Notes: generated by a model not told the origin, from the sequence alone. 64,000 nt of DNA from Archangium lipolyticum (GCF_024623785.1 NZ_JANKBZ010000011.1:124001-188000), one strand, 5' to 3'. Counted from the first letter of the stretch, positions 35,234-44,501 are shown. Numbers and translations: made by a program.

Positions 35234-35662
35234 TCAGCTCTCCGTCTTGGAAGGAGGGGGGGTGGAATGGGCGTGACCGTGGTCATGCCCGTGGTGGTGG
35301 TGGTGATGGCCGTGCGGCTCTTCCTCCTCGCCCATCTCGTGGCGCGCCTCCGCCACCACGTCCTCGAAGTGCTCGCGCGTCTGCTCGGCCACCTGGGACA
35401 GCCAACGGCCCGTCCGGATGCCTCCCTTCACGGCCGTCCGCAACACGGGCCGCAACGCCCTCGCCATCGGCCCTCCCGCCGCCCCCATCACCGCCGCCAG
35501 CGCGAAGCCCAGGCCAAAGCCCGTCAGCCCGCTCACGCCCCGGCGGGGAACGGTCTCCAGCACGCCCTCCTCCACCTCAGTGCCCTCGTTCCCCTTCACC
35601 CGAGTCCTGACCACCTGAGCCCTGCTGACCACGCGTGCCTTGGCCCGCGACCCTCCGGCCAT
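35234..35662 (-). CDS. DUF5132-like membrane protein with His-rich C-terminus
   Basis: A 142-aa protein from ATG 35662-35660. One or two hydrophobic glycine-rich stretches (GFGLGFALAAVMGAAGGPMA) precede a helical region (GRWLSQVAEQTREHFEDVVAEA) and a tail HGHHHHHHGHDHGHAH that would bind divalent metals. Such small proteins accompany P1B ATPases of this type and may buffer or deliver the metal. Its stop is immediately before the ATPase start, so the two are one operon. Confidence 0.75.
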   Translation of the reverse strand: MAGGSRAKARVVSRAQVVRTRVKGNEGTEVEEGVLETVPRRGVSGLTGFGLGFALAAVMGAAGGPMARALRPVLRTAVKGGIRTGRWLSQVAEQTREHFEDVVAEARHEMGEEEEPHGHHHHHHGHDHGHAHSTPPPSKTES

Positions 35663-35830
35663 GTCCCCACTCCTTTCAGCCCACCCTGGTCGAGATAGGT
35701 CGGTGTTCTTCACCCGACAACCTGACGCCTGACAGCCAGGTCAGTGACCGCCCCGGGAACCTCGGGGATTCGAGGGCATGGAGTGTCACCAGGGCCCAAC
35801 CGGGCCGCAGGGCAAAGCATGGTGCACGGC

Positions 35831-37066
35831 TCAGGCCGTCTCCCCGGCAGACGGTTCATCCTCTCCCTCGCGCACCATCACCCAGGGCGGGAAGGGATCC
35901 TCGAGCTGGCTCCAGCCCTCCGGGCCCTGGGTGAGCTCCTCATCGGTGAGCAGACACTCCTCGAGCGCCTCGCGCAGCAGCGTCTGGTCCACCTGCCGGG
36001 TGATGAAGACGATCTCCTGGCGCCTGTCACCCCAGGGCGCTTGCATCTCCTGCTCGAGCTCGGCCCGGACCTCGGGCTCCTCGGGCCACTCCTCCCGGGG
36101 CACGGCGTCCCACCACAACCCCGCCGGCTCGAAGGAGCAGGCCCCTCCCGCCTGGGCCCACACGCCCGTCACCTCCATGCGCGTGGCCAACCAGAAGAAC
36201 CCCTTGGAGCGCAGCACGCCCTTCCAGCTTCCATGGATGAACTCCCAGAGACGCCCCGGGTGGAAGGGTCGACGGGCACGAAAGACGAAGCTCTCGATTC
36301 CATACTCCTCGGTCTCGGGAACGGTCTCGCCGCGCAATGTCCGCAGCCAGCCGGGGGCGCGCTGGGCCTTCTCCAGGTCGAAGAGTCCCGTCTCCAGCAC
36401 CTCGGACAGCGGAACCCGGCCGTGCTGGACGCGCACGAGCCTCGCGCCCGGATTGAGTTGCCGGAGGATGGACTCCAGCTCCCCCAACTGCTCGGGCAAC
36501 ACCAGGTCCGTCTTGTTCAGCACCAGCACGTCCGCGAACTCCACCTGCTCCACCAGCAGGTCCACCACCGTGCGCTCATCCTCCTCGCCCGCGGCGATTC
36601 CCCGCTCCCGCAGCTCCTCGGTGTCCTCCCAGTCCTTCAAGAAGTTGAAGGCGTCCACCACCGTCACCAGGGTGTCCAGCCGGGCCACCTCCGCCAGGCT
36701 CCGGCCCTGTTCGTCCGTGAAGGTGAACGTCTCCGCCACCGGCATGGGCTCGGCGATGCCGGTGGACTCGATGAGCAGGTGATCGAAGCGGCCCTCGCGC
36801 GCCAGCCGGCCCACCTCCACCAGCAGATCCTCGCGCAGCGTGCAACAGATGCAGCCGTTGCTCATCTCCACCAGCTTCTCGTCCACGCGCGACAGCGAGG
36901 CCCCGCCCTTCACCAGCCGGGCGTCGATGTTCACCTCGCTCATGTCATTGACGATGACGGCCACCCGGCGGCCCTCCCGGTTGTTGAGCACGTGGTTGAG
37001 AAGCGTCGTCTTCCCCGCGCCCAGGAAGCCCGAGAGCACGGTGACTGGCAGGCGTCCATCGCTCAT
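35831..37066 (-). CDS. CobW/ZNG1-type GTP-dependent metal chaperone
   Basis: A 411-aa protein with Walker [12 protein letters not shown] near the N-terminus, the metal-binding [11 protein letters not shown], switch [14 protein letters not shown] base-recognition motif ([10 protein letters not shown]) and a CobW C-terminal domain ([10 protein letters not shown] region). Members of this COG0523 group deliver zinc to client enzymes, mostly under zinc limitation. It starts inside the stop of a 36-codon gene (ATGA), downstream of a perfect palindrome at 37206-37224. A metal-responsive regulator is the likely controller. Confidence 0.92.
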   Translation of the reverse strand: MSDGRLPVTVLSGFLGAGKTTLLNHVLNNREGRRVAVIVNDMSEVNIDARLVKGGASLSRVDEKLVEMSNGCICCTLREDLLVEVGRLAREGRFDHLLIESTGIAEPMPVAETFTFTDEQGRSLAEVARLDTLVTVVDAFNFLKDWEDTEELRERGIAAGEEDERTVVDLLVEQVEFADVLVLNKTDLVLPEQLGELESILRQLNPGARLVRVQHGRVPLSEVLETGLFDLEKAQRAPGWLRTLRGETVPETEEYGIESFVFRARRPFHPGRLWEFIHGSWKGVLRSKGFFWLATRMEVTGVWAQAGGACSFEPAGLWWDAVPREEWPEEPEVRAELEQEMQAPWGDRRQEIVFITRQVDQTLLREALEECLLTDEELTQGPEGWSQLEDPFPPWVMVREGEDEPSAGETA

Positions 37067-37173
37067 GGCGTGCCCTCCCCCCGCGCGGAGCGCTCGTTCT
37101 TCGTCGTCGTGTCGGAGTGTCCGGTCTCCGCGGTGGACACCGAGTGGATGATGGTCCGGTCAACCTTGGGCAT
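37063..37173 (-). CDS. 36-aa small protein coupled to the cobW-type gene
   Basis: ATG 37173-37171 with AAGGAG 8 nt upstream; the stop TGA overlaps the cobW-type ATG. The peptide ([20 protein letters not shown] and onward) is hydrophilic, with two His and no Cys. The ribosome site and ATGA coupling support real translation. It could be a regulatory leader or a small metal-related protein; I do not recognise it. Confidence 0.6.
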   Translation of the reverse strand: MPKVDRTIIHSVSTAETGHSDTTTKNERSARGEGTP

Positions 37174-37205
37174 GGTGGCGCTCCTTGTAGCGCCGCGCCC
37201 CTGTT

Positions 37206-37224
37206 GATGCAACTCTGTTGCATC
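37206..37224. promoter_or_regulatory. Perfect palindrome, candidate metal-regulator operator
   Basis: GATGCAAC-TCT-GTTGCATC, 8-bp arms with no mismatch, in the divergent region between the cobW-type operon (start 37173) and the GTPase gene (start 37286). COG0523 genes are commonly under Zur, so a Zur-like operator is plausible, but the sequence is not the classical gamma-proteobacterial Zur box. Confidence 0.6.
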
Positions 37225-37285
37225 TGAATGACGGAAAGGACGGCCGGCTGCTGATCGTGAGCGCCAGAGTCCCTATCATCCCCTC

Positions 37286-38575
37286 ATGGCCCCAACGAAC
37301 GAACCGACGTTCCAGGAAATCGCCGAGACGATCCGCCGGCTGGAGGAGCTGCTGGACCGCGTCCCGGATCCGCTCGCCCGGGACATCCGCCAGAAGATCT
37401 CCCACCTGCGTGCCCTGCTCCTCGAACAGCGCTCGCCCAACCTCGTCCTCGTGGGCCGCCGCGGCGCCGGCAAATCCTCCCTCATCAACGCCCTCTTCGG
37501 CGCCCGCGTCGCCGAGGTCGGTCACGTCAAGGCCCAGACGGGCCGCGGCCGCTGGTTCGACGTCCAGGGCGAGCTCGGCACCCTCTCCATCCTCGACACC
37601 CGCGGCATCCAGGAGGGCTCCCGCCCCGAGGAGGCCGATGAGGCCGATACCCCCATCGACTCCATCCTCGACGAGGTCCGCCGCAAGGCCCCCGACGCCC
37701 TCCTCTTCCTCATCAAGGCCACCGAGGTCGATGCCGCCATCGACGCCGACCTGGACGTCCTCGCCCAGATCGTCTCCGCCGTCGAGCAGGCCCACGGCAT
37801 TCGCCCTCCCCTCCTCGCCGTCGCCACCCACTGCGACCTGCTCGAGCCCAAGCGCACCGACCTCCACCACCCCGACGCCCAGGACCCCTCCGACCTCCAG
37901 GAGAAGCTCCGTCACGTCGAGGCCGTCGAGCGTCAACTGCGCGAGAAGCTCCGCTCCCGCGATGAGCTGCGCGGCGAGCTCGTCACCGTCATGGGCATCT
38001 CCTCCTATCTGTCCTGGCGCCCCGATGGCACCATCCGCTCCGACGAGCGATGGAGGCTGGGCGAGCTCGCCCAGGTCCTCTTTCGCGAGCTTCCTGAACA
38101 GGGCCGCCTCGTCCTCGCCCGCGTGACTCGCGTCCGCGCCCTCCAGGAGGAGCTCGCCAACGCCCTCACCCGCGCCATGGCCTCCCTCTGCATGGGCCTC
38201 GCCGTCGTCCCCATCCCCATCGCCGACATCATCCCCATCACCTCCGCCCAGGTCAGTCTCATCGTCGGCATCGCCTGGATCTCCGGCCGCCAGTTGGACC
38301 TCAAGGCCTCCGCCGAGTTCCTCGCCGCCCTCGGCGTCAACGTCGGCGCCGCCTTCGCTCTCCGTGAGACCGCCCGCGCCCTCGTCAAGTTCGTCTTCCC
38401 TGGGGCGGGCAGTGTCGTCTCCGGGGCTGTTGCCTTCGCTGGGACGCTCGCCATCGGGGCTGCTGCTCGCGCCTTCTTTCTCCGCGGGGTCTCCGCCGAG
38501 GAGGCCCGGAACCTGTTTCAGTCCACTCGCGCTTCCGCCGAGGTGAACCCGGACCGCGCACTGACCAGCGGGTGA
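37286..38575 (+). CDS. Era-like GTPase with C-terminal DUF697-like membrane domain
   Basis: A 429-aa protein. G1 is GRRGAGKSSLINALFG, G3 is DTRGIQEG; G4 is not a standard NKxD but ATHCDLLEP, so nucleotide specificity may be relaxed. The C-terminal third is hydrophobic (CMGLAVVPIPIADIIPITSA, AGTLAIGAAARAFF), as in DUF697/YcjF-type proteins that place a GTPase at the inner membrane. It may share the divergent region with the cobW-type operon. Cellular role unknown. Confidence 0.85.
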   Translation: MAPTNEPTFQEIAETIRRLEELLDRVPDPLARDIRQKISHLRALLLEQRSPNLVLVGRRGAGKSSLINALFGARVAEVGHVKAQTGRGRWFDVQGELGTLSILDTRGIQEGSRPEEADEADTPIDSILDEVRRKAPDALLFLIKATEVDAAIDADLDVLAQIVSAVEQAHGIRPPLLAVATHCDLLEPKRTDLHHPDAQDPSDLQEKLRHVEAVERQLREKLRSRDELRGELVTVMGISSYLSWRPDGTIRSDERWRLGELAQVLFRELPEQGRLVLARVTRVRALQEELANALTRAMASLCMGLAVVPIPIADIIPITSAQVSLIVGIAWISGRQLDLKASAEFLAALGVNVGAAFALRETARALVKFVFPGAGSVVSGAVAFAGTLAIGAAARAFFLRGVSAEEARNLFQSTRASAEVNPDRALTSG

Positions 38576-38615
38576 GGCACAGAGGGGAGGACGGGGGCTT
38601 TTACCCTCACCCCGT

Positions 38616-38636
38616 CCCTCTCCCAGGGGGAGAGGG
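38616..38636. repeat. GC-rich hairpin, likely dispersed intergenic repeat or terminator
   Basis: CCCTCTCCC-AGG-GGGAGAGGG, a perfect 9-bp stem in CCCTCACCCCGTCC context, 41 bp after the GTPase stop. This sequence type recurs between genes in many high-GC genomes. There is no T tract, so a repeat is more likely than a classical terminator. Confidence 0.6.
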
Positions 38637-38683
38637 GTTGGTTGCTCGTTTTCTCCTCGGGGGACGGAGGCTTTTATTTAGCG

Positions 38684-38697
38684 AGTGACCAGTCACT
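38684..38697. promoter_or_regulatory. Candidate TetR operator
   Basis: AGTGAC-CA-GTCACT, 6-bp arms with a 2-bp centre, 35 bp before the TetR start codon, in an AT-richer promoter stretch (TTTATTTA upstream, TTTCTTTTTAT downstream). Position and symmetry suit autorepression by the TetR protein. Confidence 0.65.
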
Positions 38698-38731
38698 TTC
38701 TTTTTATCGAGGCCGCCGGTACACTCCTCGT

Positions 38732-39367
38732 ATGTCTGAGTCTTCCCCGGTGGCCGCTCCTCGCGCCCGACGCACCCAGCAGGAACGGCGGGATTCCACC
38801 CGCCTCAAACTGCTCGAGGCCACCGTCGAGTGTCTCGTCGAGCTCGGCTACGCCCAGGCCACCACCATCGCGATCGCCCAGCGCGCCGGCATCTCCCAGG
38901 GCGCCCTGTTCAAGCACTTCCCCACCAAGGCCGAGCTGCTCGCCGCCTCCGTCGCCCACCTCTTCCCCAGGCTCATCGCCGAGTACCGCGACGGTCTCGA
39001 CGCCGTCCCCCACCCGGACCGCGTCTCCCTGGCCATCGAGCGCCTGTGGTCCATCTACCAGCGCCCCGAGCTGATCGCCGCCCTCGAGCTGTACGTCGCC
39101 GCGCGCACCGACACCGAGCTCGCCTCCGCCCTCGGCTCCGTCGACCCGCCCCACCGCCGCCACCTCCACCAGGTCGCTCGCGAGCTCTTCCCCTCCGCCG
39201 CCTCCTCCCACCCCGACTTCGACGCCACCATCGAGCTCATCCTCAACGCCGTCCAGGGCGCCGCCGTCGGTGGGGTCGCCCTCCCCGCCAATCCCGCTCA
39301 CCGCCAGATGCTCGCCCTCCTCACCCAGCTCGCACTCCGCGCCCTCTCCCCTCCACCCCAGCCCTAG
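38732..39367 (+). CDS. TetR-family transcriptional regulator
   Basis: A 211-aa protein from ATG 38732, placed after the promoter and operator; a longer frame would begin upstream of them. N-terminal DNA-binding domain: RLKLLEATVECLVELGYAQA, then ISQGALFKHFPTKAELL (recognition helix). The C-terminal ligand domain is variable. The hydroxylase-like gene begins 11 bp after the stop, so they are probably co-transcribed and the regulator likely responds to a lipid-like ligand, an inference from context. Confidence 0.93.
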   Translation: MSESSPVAAPRARRTQQERRDSTRLKLLEATVECLVELGYAQATTIAIAQRAGISQGALFKHFPTKAELLAASVAHLFPRLIAEYRDGLDAVPHPDRVSLAIERLWSIYQRPELIAALELYVAARTDTELASALGSVDPPHRRHLHQVARELFPSAASSHPDFDATIELILNAVQGAAVGGVALPANPAHRQMLALLTQLALRALSPPPQP

Positions 39368-39378
39368 CGAGTCCCTCC

Positions 39379-40296
39379 ATGGCTGACCTTCCTTCCTTCG
39401 ATCCCACCCAGCTCGCCACTCCGGCGTTCATCCTCTTGATGGTCATCGAGAGCGTCTGGCTCGCACGCCACCGCGAGGAAGGTCTCGTGGGCTACGCCGT
39501 CAAGGACACCGCGGCCAGCCTCACCATGGGCACCGTCTACTCGCTCATCTACATGCTCTGGAAGGGCGTCGAGTACGCCTTCTACCTCGCCCTCTACGAG
39601 CTCACGCCCCTCAAGCTCGGCACCGGCGTGCTCACCTGGGTCGCGCTCTTCTTCGCCGAGGACCTCTGCTATTACTGGTTCCACCGCGTCCATCACGAGT
39701 CCCGCTTCTTCTGGGCCTCGCACGTGGTGCACCACTCCAGTCAGCACTACAACCTCTCCACCGCCCTGCGGCAGACGTGGACGCCCATGACGGGTCTGCT
39801 CTTCTGGGCGCCGCTCGCGCTGCTCGGCTTCCACCCCGCCCTCATCCTCACCCAGCACGCCATCAGCCTGCTCTACCAGTTCTGGATCCACACCGAGTCC
39901 ATCGGCCGCATGGGTCCGCTCGAGTGGGTGCTCAACACGCCCTCGCACCACCGCGTCCACCACGGCGCCAACCCGCGCTACCTGGATCGCAACTACGCCG
40001 GCATCCTCATCATCTGGGACCGGCTCTTCGGCACCTTCCAGCCCGAGGACGAGCGCCCCGTCTACGGCCTCACCAAGAACATCCAGACGTACAACCCCGT
40101 GCGCATCGCCTTCCACGAGTACGCCGCCATCGTCCGTGACGTGCTCCGCCCCAACCCGCTCCGCGTCCGGCTCGGCCTCGTCTTCCGCAACCCCGCCTGG
40201 AAGCCGCCGGAGCCCTCAGTCGCGGCAGCAGGCGATGGCGCCGTCCTGCGAACGGAAGAAGGCGGTCGTCAGCTCCCGTCCCACCCAGGCGCATAG
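39379..40296 (+). CDS. Sterol desaturase/fatty acid hydroxylase family membrane protein
   Basis: A 305-aa protein with about four membrane helices and the di-iron His clusters WFHRVHHESRFFWASHVVHH and SHHRVHHGANPRY. Enzymes of this family hydroxylate or desaturate lipids at the membrane. The catalytic region is complete. The final about 27 residues (after NPAWKPPEP) overlap the 3' end of the convergent gene by 81 bp and look non-conserved, so the original stop may have been lost. Confidence 0.88.
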   Translation: MADLPSFDPTQLATPAFILLMVIESVWLARHREEGLVGYAVKDTAASLTMGTVYSLIYMLWKGVEYAFYLALYELTPLKLGTGVLTWVALFFAEDLCYYWFHRVHHESRFFWASHVVHHSSQHYNLSTALRQTWTPMTGLLFWAPLALLGFHPALILTQHAISLLYQFWIHTESIGRMGPLEWVLNTPSHHRVHHGANPRYLDRNYAGILIIWDRLFGTFQPEDERPVYGLTKNIQTYNPVRIAFHEYAAIVRDVLRPNPLRVRLGLVFRNPAWKPPEPSVAAAGDGAVLRTEEGGRQLPSHPGA

Positions 40297-41274
40297 CACC
40301 TCGTACGTCCGCCGCCGCGCGCCTCCCACGCGCGCGGGCTCGCGGATCAGCGTCTCCGGGTGCCGGATGAAGACGTTGTAGCCCAGGATGCACCCGTCCG
40401 AGCGCAGCACCGTGATGCCATCCGTGGCCATCATCCCGCGCAGCAGCTGCGCCGCCGAGCTCACCGCCGACGCCGCCTCCACGTCCGGGCTCTCGTGGTA
40501 GCGCATCACCCGCGCCACCATGTCGATGGGCTCCTCCAGCAGCACCCCGTCCACGAACAGCGGCGAGCCCGAGCTCCCCTTGGGCAGCACCGCCACCAGC
40601 GTGCCGTGCGCGGCCTGCATCGCCTCGAAGAGCACCCGCCGGTAGAAGTCCCGCGTCAGGCTCCTCGCCGGATCCTTCAGGTCCGACGTCAGCCCCAGCG
40701 CCAGCTCGTCCATGGCCACCGTGGGCAGCGTCACCTCCGCCCTCGCGCCCGACAGGAAGACGTGCCGGTACAGGCCCCCCATTCCCCTCAGCTCGATGAT
40801 GTTCTCCGCCAGTTGCAGCACGCCCACCAGGCGTTGTGAGCGATCTCCCGCCCGCCGCATCCGCTCCAGCGGCGTCTCCACCAGCGGGAAGGGATCCGTC
40901 TGGAAGATGCCGTAGGCGAACCCCTCCGGCACCAGCAGCACGTACAGCGACCACCACCGTCCCTGGCCCAACGGCGCGCACTGCTTGAGCGCCCGCTGGA
41001 TCGTCTCCCGCGTCCGAGGGCCCTTTCCGATCGCGACCGGATCCCTCCCGCCGAGCACCCGCAGCATCCCCTCCAGGTCGTCTCCCAGGAACGCCACTGG
41101 GAAGAGCGGCTCGCCCTCCTCGCGGTAGCGCGACAGCGTCACCATGAGCTCGCTGAGTGGATCCCCCACCTTCTCGGGACCCAACCCGGCCTCATTGAGG
41201 AAGGAACAGACCGCGTCCGACAGCAGGTGCCGGAAGGAAAGGACCGGGGACTCTCCCGGAGCCAGATTGCTCAT
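40216..41274 (-). CDS. Possible DAC-like (DACNV-type) sensor-domain protein
   Basis: A 352-aa soluble protein from ATG 41274-41272 with GAGGA upstream. The C-terminal part has MATDGITVLRSDGCILGYNV and, later, GGARRRTYEVL, an arrangement reminiscent of diadenylate cyclase (DisA-type) DGA and RHR motifs but with altered residues, so cyclase activity is doubtful. The assignment to a DAC-related nucleotide-sensor group is tentative. The N-terminal two thirds match nothing I recognise. The 3' end overlaps the convergent hydroxylase gene. Confidence 0.5.
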   Translation of the reverse strand: MSNLAPGESPVLSFRHLLSDAVCSFLNEAGLGPEKVGDPLSELMVTLSRYREEGEPLFPVAFLGDDLEGMLRVLGGRDPVAIGKGPRTRETIQRALKQCAPLGQGRWWSLYVLLVPEGFAYGIFQTDPFPLVETPLERMRRAGDRSQRLVGVLQLAENIIELRGMGGLYRHVFLSGARAEVTLPTVAMDELALGLTSDLKDPARSLTRDFYRRVLFEAMQAAHGTLVAVLPKGSSGSPLFVDGVLLEEPIDMVARVMRYHESPDVEAASAVSSAAQLLRGMMATDGITVLRSDGCILGYNVFIRHPETLIREPARVGGARRRTYEVLCAWVGRELTTAFFRSQDGAIACCRD

Positions 41275-41469
41275 GGATGTCCTCAGTCTCCCCCAGATCC
41301 AGCCGCTCGTGCAGCCCTCATGACTCGGCCTGGCTGGTCGCCCTTCGCCGGATTAGCACGTCTGATATCTCTCCCGTTTGACTGATTGCTGGAATCCAAG
41401 AAAAATGAGAGTAACAGGTGTGCACAGGGCCGAGCCTCCTGCACGAACCTCTCCCCCCCGGAGGTACAG

Positions 41470-43299
41470 GTGAGCAATCGGAGCGCGATCGCGGTGTTGG
41501 TGGAAGGTGGCTCCCCGAGCATGCTTCCAGCCAGGGCCATCGAGGTGGACGCGGGCGTGGCGCTGCCCGTGGCCTTCGGTGGCCTGCGGAAGATCCTCCA
41601 GGCCTGCGAGGACGCGGCGCCGGAGGCCGTGCGCCCCCTGGCGCGACAGCGGCCCTCCGAGTGGAACCGCCTCTTCCCCGGCGCCATCCAGGGGGTCCCG
41701 GATCTCACCGATCTGGCCCTCACCCCGTCCGAGCGCCGGCTCCACCGCGAGTCGGAGGAGATCTTCTGGATCCTCAACCTCGCGGCGCGCGCCATCGTGG
41801 AGACGCTGCGGGTGAGCGGGAGGCCGCTCGTCATCCACGGGGCCGGAGAGTGCGATCTGGTCAGCCTGCGCGCGGTGATGCGGGCGGCCGAGTGGGGCCG
41901 GCTGGAGCAGCTCGAGGGCCGCATCCTGCTCACCGGCTGGAACGTGCGCCGGCCGCACTACGCCGCCTTCTTCGAGGAGCGGCGCCGGGCCTTCCTCGAC
42001 TCGCTCTGCGATCGGATGCACACCGCGCGCCCCGGCGGGGGCGTGGGCCCCGTGTCCGGCCGGGCGCTGGAGCCGGCCGTGGACCTCGAGGGCCGCTACC
42101 TGCGCCACGTGGTGGATGACGAGGCGCCACTGGAGCACCGCATCGCCGCGGCCGTGCTCGCCATCCGCGGCTGCTTCTTCACCACCAACTACGAGGGCGC
42201 CCTGCTCGCCGCCGAGCGGGGACTGGCGCTGCTCGATGCCGCGGGAGACGCGCTCTCCCCCGCGCGGGTGCTCGAGGGCTGGGACGCGCTCGACACGGGC
42301 TTCACCACGCCGGCCATCGAGATCGACCGGACGAGCCTGGGAGACGCGGAGGAGCTGCGCGTGCTCTTCGAGCGCGGCATCGGCGTGGTGCACGTCTTCA
42401 CCGGCCAGCACGACGAGGCGCTGGAGGCCTTCGGCCGGGGCCTGGAGCGCCGGGTACCACCGGAGCGGCTCGCGCACCTGCACATGTTCCGCGCCCTCAC
42501 CCGCACCAAGCGTCTGGCGCAGATGCCCGACGCCCGCGCCGAGGTGGAGGCGGGGTTGAAGCTGCTGGAGGGCACCCGGGAGACCGGGCTGCGCCTGCTG
42601 CACGAGGCCTGGCTGCGCAACGTCTACGCGCTCACGTACTTCCTGGAGAAGAAGCTCGAGCTGGCGCAGGAGCAGGAGAAGCTGGCCATGCGCTGCGTGG
42701 GAGACCTGCACGACGCGAGCGCCACGCACTTGAAGATCAACCTCATCTCCAACGCGAGCTACCTGCAGGAGACGGCGCGCAACTACCCGGTCTCCATCGC
42801 CATCTGGCGGCGCTTCGAGAAGATCAGCGAGAACTGGGGCGCGAACTTCGCCAAGCACCACCGCTACCGGCTGGCCGCGCTGCAGATGGCCAACGGCGAG
42901 CGCGAGGCCGCCGTGAGCAGCTACACCGAGGCCTATGAGTGCGCCGGGAAGCTGGGAGATCCCCTGCACCAGCAGGTGATCGCCGCCGACCTGGGGCTGC
43001 ACCTGCTGGACGCACAACCGGCCACCGCGGCGCAGTGGTTCTCGCGGGCAGCGGAGCACGGACGGGTCACCGGAGAGCCCCTCCGGGTGGCGCAGAGCCT
43101 CGCCGGCCAGGTGCTGGCCGAGGGCAGCCGGGACTGGGCGGAGGCCCTGCGCTGCGCCAACGCGAGCACCACCACCCCGGCCGAGACGGAGCCGCTGAAG
43201 CAGGCGCTCTCTCACGGTGACGCCGAGGCCGTGCGCAAGGCCCTGCCCCGCCCGCGCAGCAAGCTCAACCGCCCCTTCGACGCGGTGAATCTGTACTGA
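41470..43299 (+). CDS. Large helical-repeat (TPR-like) protein of unknown function
   Basis: A 609-aa protein from GTG 41470, chosen because GGAGGT lies 4 nt upstream; an ATG-like start at 41386 adds 28 atypical residues. The N-terminal about 200 residues form an unrecognised domain (IAVLVEGGSPSMLPARAIEV; LVIHGAGECDLVSLRAVMRA). The rest is helical repeats with TPR-like spacing (HDEALEAFGRGLERR, ISIW-type units, REAAVSSYTEAYECAGKLGD). No signal peptide or membrane segment. It is divergent from the DAC-like gene (195-bp gap), which may hint at a shared regulatory system. Confidence 0.6.
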   Translation: MSNRSAIAVLVEGGSPSMLPARAIEVDAGVALPVAFGGLRKILQACEDAAPEAVRPLARQRPSEWNRLFPGAIQGVPDLTDLALTPSERRLHRESEEIFWILNLAARAIVETLRVSGRPLVIHGAGECDLVSLRAVMRAAEWGRLEQLEGRILLTGWNVRRPHYAAFFEERRRAFLDSLCDRMHTARPGGGVGPVSGRALEPAVDLEGRYLRHVVDDEAPLEHRIAAAVLAIRGCFFTTNYEGALLAAERGLALLDAAGDALSPARVLEGWDALDTGFTTPAIEIDRTSLGDAEELRVLFERGIGVVHVFTGQHDEALEAFGRGLERRVPPERLAHLHMFRALTRTKRLAQMPDARAEVEAGLKLLEGTRETGLRLLHEAWLRNVYALTYFLEKKLELAQEQEKLAMRCVGDLHDASATHLKINLISNASYLQETARNYPVSIAIWRRFEKISENWGANFAKHHRYRLAALQMANGEREAAVSSYTEAYECAGKLGDPLHQQVIAADLGLHLLDAQPATAAQWFSRAAEHGRVTGEPLRVAQSLAGQVLAEGSRDWAEALRCANASTTTPAETEPLKQALSHGDAEAVRKALPRPRSKLNRPFDAVNLY

Positions 43300-43362
43300 G
43301 CGTGTAGACCCGAAGTTCTTTGATGTCTCAACGGGTTCCCCTGGCATAGCGTTCCCGGAAGC

Positions 43363-44457
43363 ATGCGGAACACCATTCGCTGGGGCATCCTCGGAACGGG
43401 CAGGATCGCGGGACTCTTCGCGCAGGGGCTGCGGGAGATTCCCGACGCCCGGCTGGTCGCGGTGGGCTCGCGCTCGCGTCAGAGCGCCGATGCGTTCGCC
43501 CGCGAGCACGGGGCCGCGCGTGCCCATGGCTCCTACGAGGAGCTGGTACGTGACGCCGAGGTGGACGTCGTCTACGTGGCCACGACCAACAACGCGCACC
43601 GGGACAACTGCCTGCTGGCGCTCGAGCACGGCAAGGCGGTGCTGTGCGAGAAGCCCTTCACCCTGGACGCCGCCGAGGCCACCGCCGTCGTCGAGGCGGC
43701 CCGGGCGCGCGGGCTGTTCTGCATGGAGGGCATGTGGATGCACTGCGTGCCCGTGATGCGCGAGCTGGAGTCGCTGGTTCGTCAGGGGGCCATCGGCGAC
43801 GTGCGCATGCTCACCGCGCAGCTCGGCTTCCCCGTGGAGTTCGACGCGCGGCACCGCCTCTTCGATCCGGCGCTCGGCGGCGGCGCGCTGCTGGACCTGG
43901 GCGTCTACCCGCTGGCCCTCGCGCTGCGGTTGATGGGCAAGCCCACGCGCATCACCAGCCAGGCGGTGCTCGGGAAGACGGGGGTGGACGAACAGTGCAC
44001 CGTGCTCCTCGAGTTCCCCGAGGGCCGGCAGGCGGCGATCACCACCAGCATCCGCAACCGCACGACCAACGACGCGGCCCTCATGGGCACGGAGGGGATG
44101 ATCCACCTCCACGAGCCCATCTACCGCCCGGAGACGCTGTCGCTGGTGCGCGCGCCCCGGCAGGGCGGTGCTCGCACGGCTTCACGGGTGCGAGGATACG
44201 CGGAGCGGCTCGGGCTGGATCGGATCGCTCGGCACCCGCGGGTGCGCGACGTGCGCGAGCTCCTCCAGCTCGTGAGGGCGGAGCGGGTGACAAGCCGGGT
44301 GCTCGGCAACGGCTACGCGCACGAGGCCCTCGAGGTCATGCGCTGCCTGCGAGAGGGGCTGAAGGAGAGCCCGCTGATGCCGCTCGACGAGTCCGTGGAA
44401 CTGATGAGGACGGTGGATGCCATCCGCCGTGAATGGACGCGCCAGGGCCGGGAGTAG
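43363..44457 (+). CDS. Gfo/Idh/MocA family NAD(P)-dependent oxidoreductase
   Basis: A 364-aa protein. The Rossmann motif is GILGTGRIAGLFAQGL; the catalytic-region motif is CEKPFTLDAAEA, with the conserved EKP. The C-terminal domain includes GGGALLDLGVYPLALALRLM, with His replaced by Tyr at the usual G.H position, a trait of dihydrodiol dehydrogenase-like members. The substrate is probably a sugar, inositol or cyclic alcohol. A second member of the same superfamily follows 44 bp downstream. Confidence 0.9.
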   Translation: MRNTIRWGILGTGRIAGLFAQGLREIPDARLVAVGSRSRQSADAFAREHGAARAHGSYEELVRDAEVDVVYVATTNNAHRDNCLLALEHGKAVLCEKPFTLDAAEATAVVEAARARGLFCMEGMWMHCVPVMRELESLVRQGAIGDVRMLTAQLGFPVEFDARHRLFDPALGGGALLDLGVYPLALALRLMGKPTRITSQAVLGKTGVDEQCTVLLEFPEGRQAAITTSIRNRTTNDAALMGTEGMIHLHEPIYRPETLSLVRAPRQGGARTASRVRGYAERLGLDRIARHPRVRDVRELLQLVRAERVTSRVLGNGYAHEALEVMRCLREGLKESPLMPLDESVELMRTVDAIRREWTRQGRE

Positions 44458-44501
44458 AGGCGCACCGAAGTGGGGGGGATGCCCCAGAGGACGAAGGAGA
44501 C

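Noticed and set aside
33037-35610. A long plus-strand open frame opposite the P1B ATPase gene
   Set aside because: It is antisense to a gene with full ATPase motifs; its protein is rich in His, Arg and Gln with no domain, the usual product of high-GC antisense frames.
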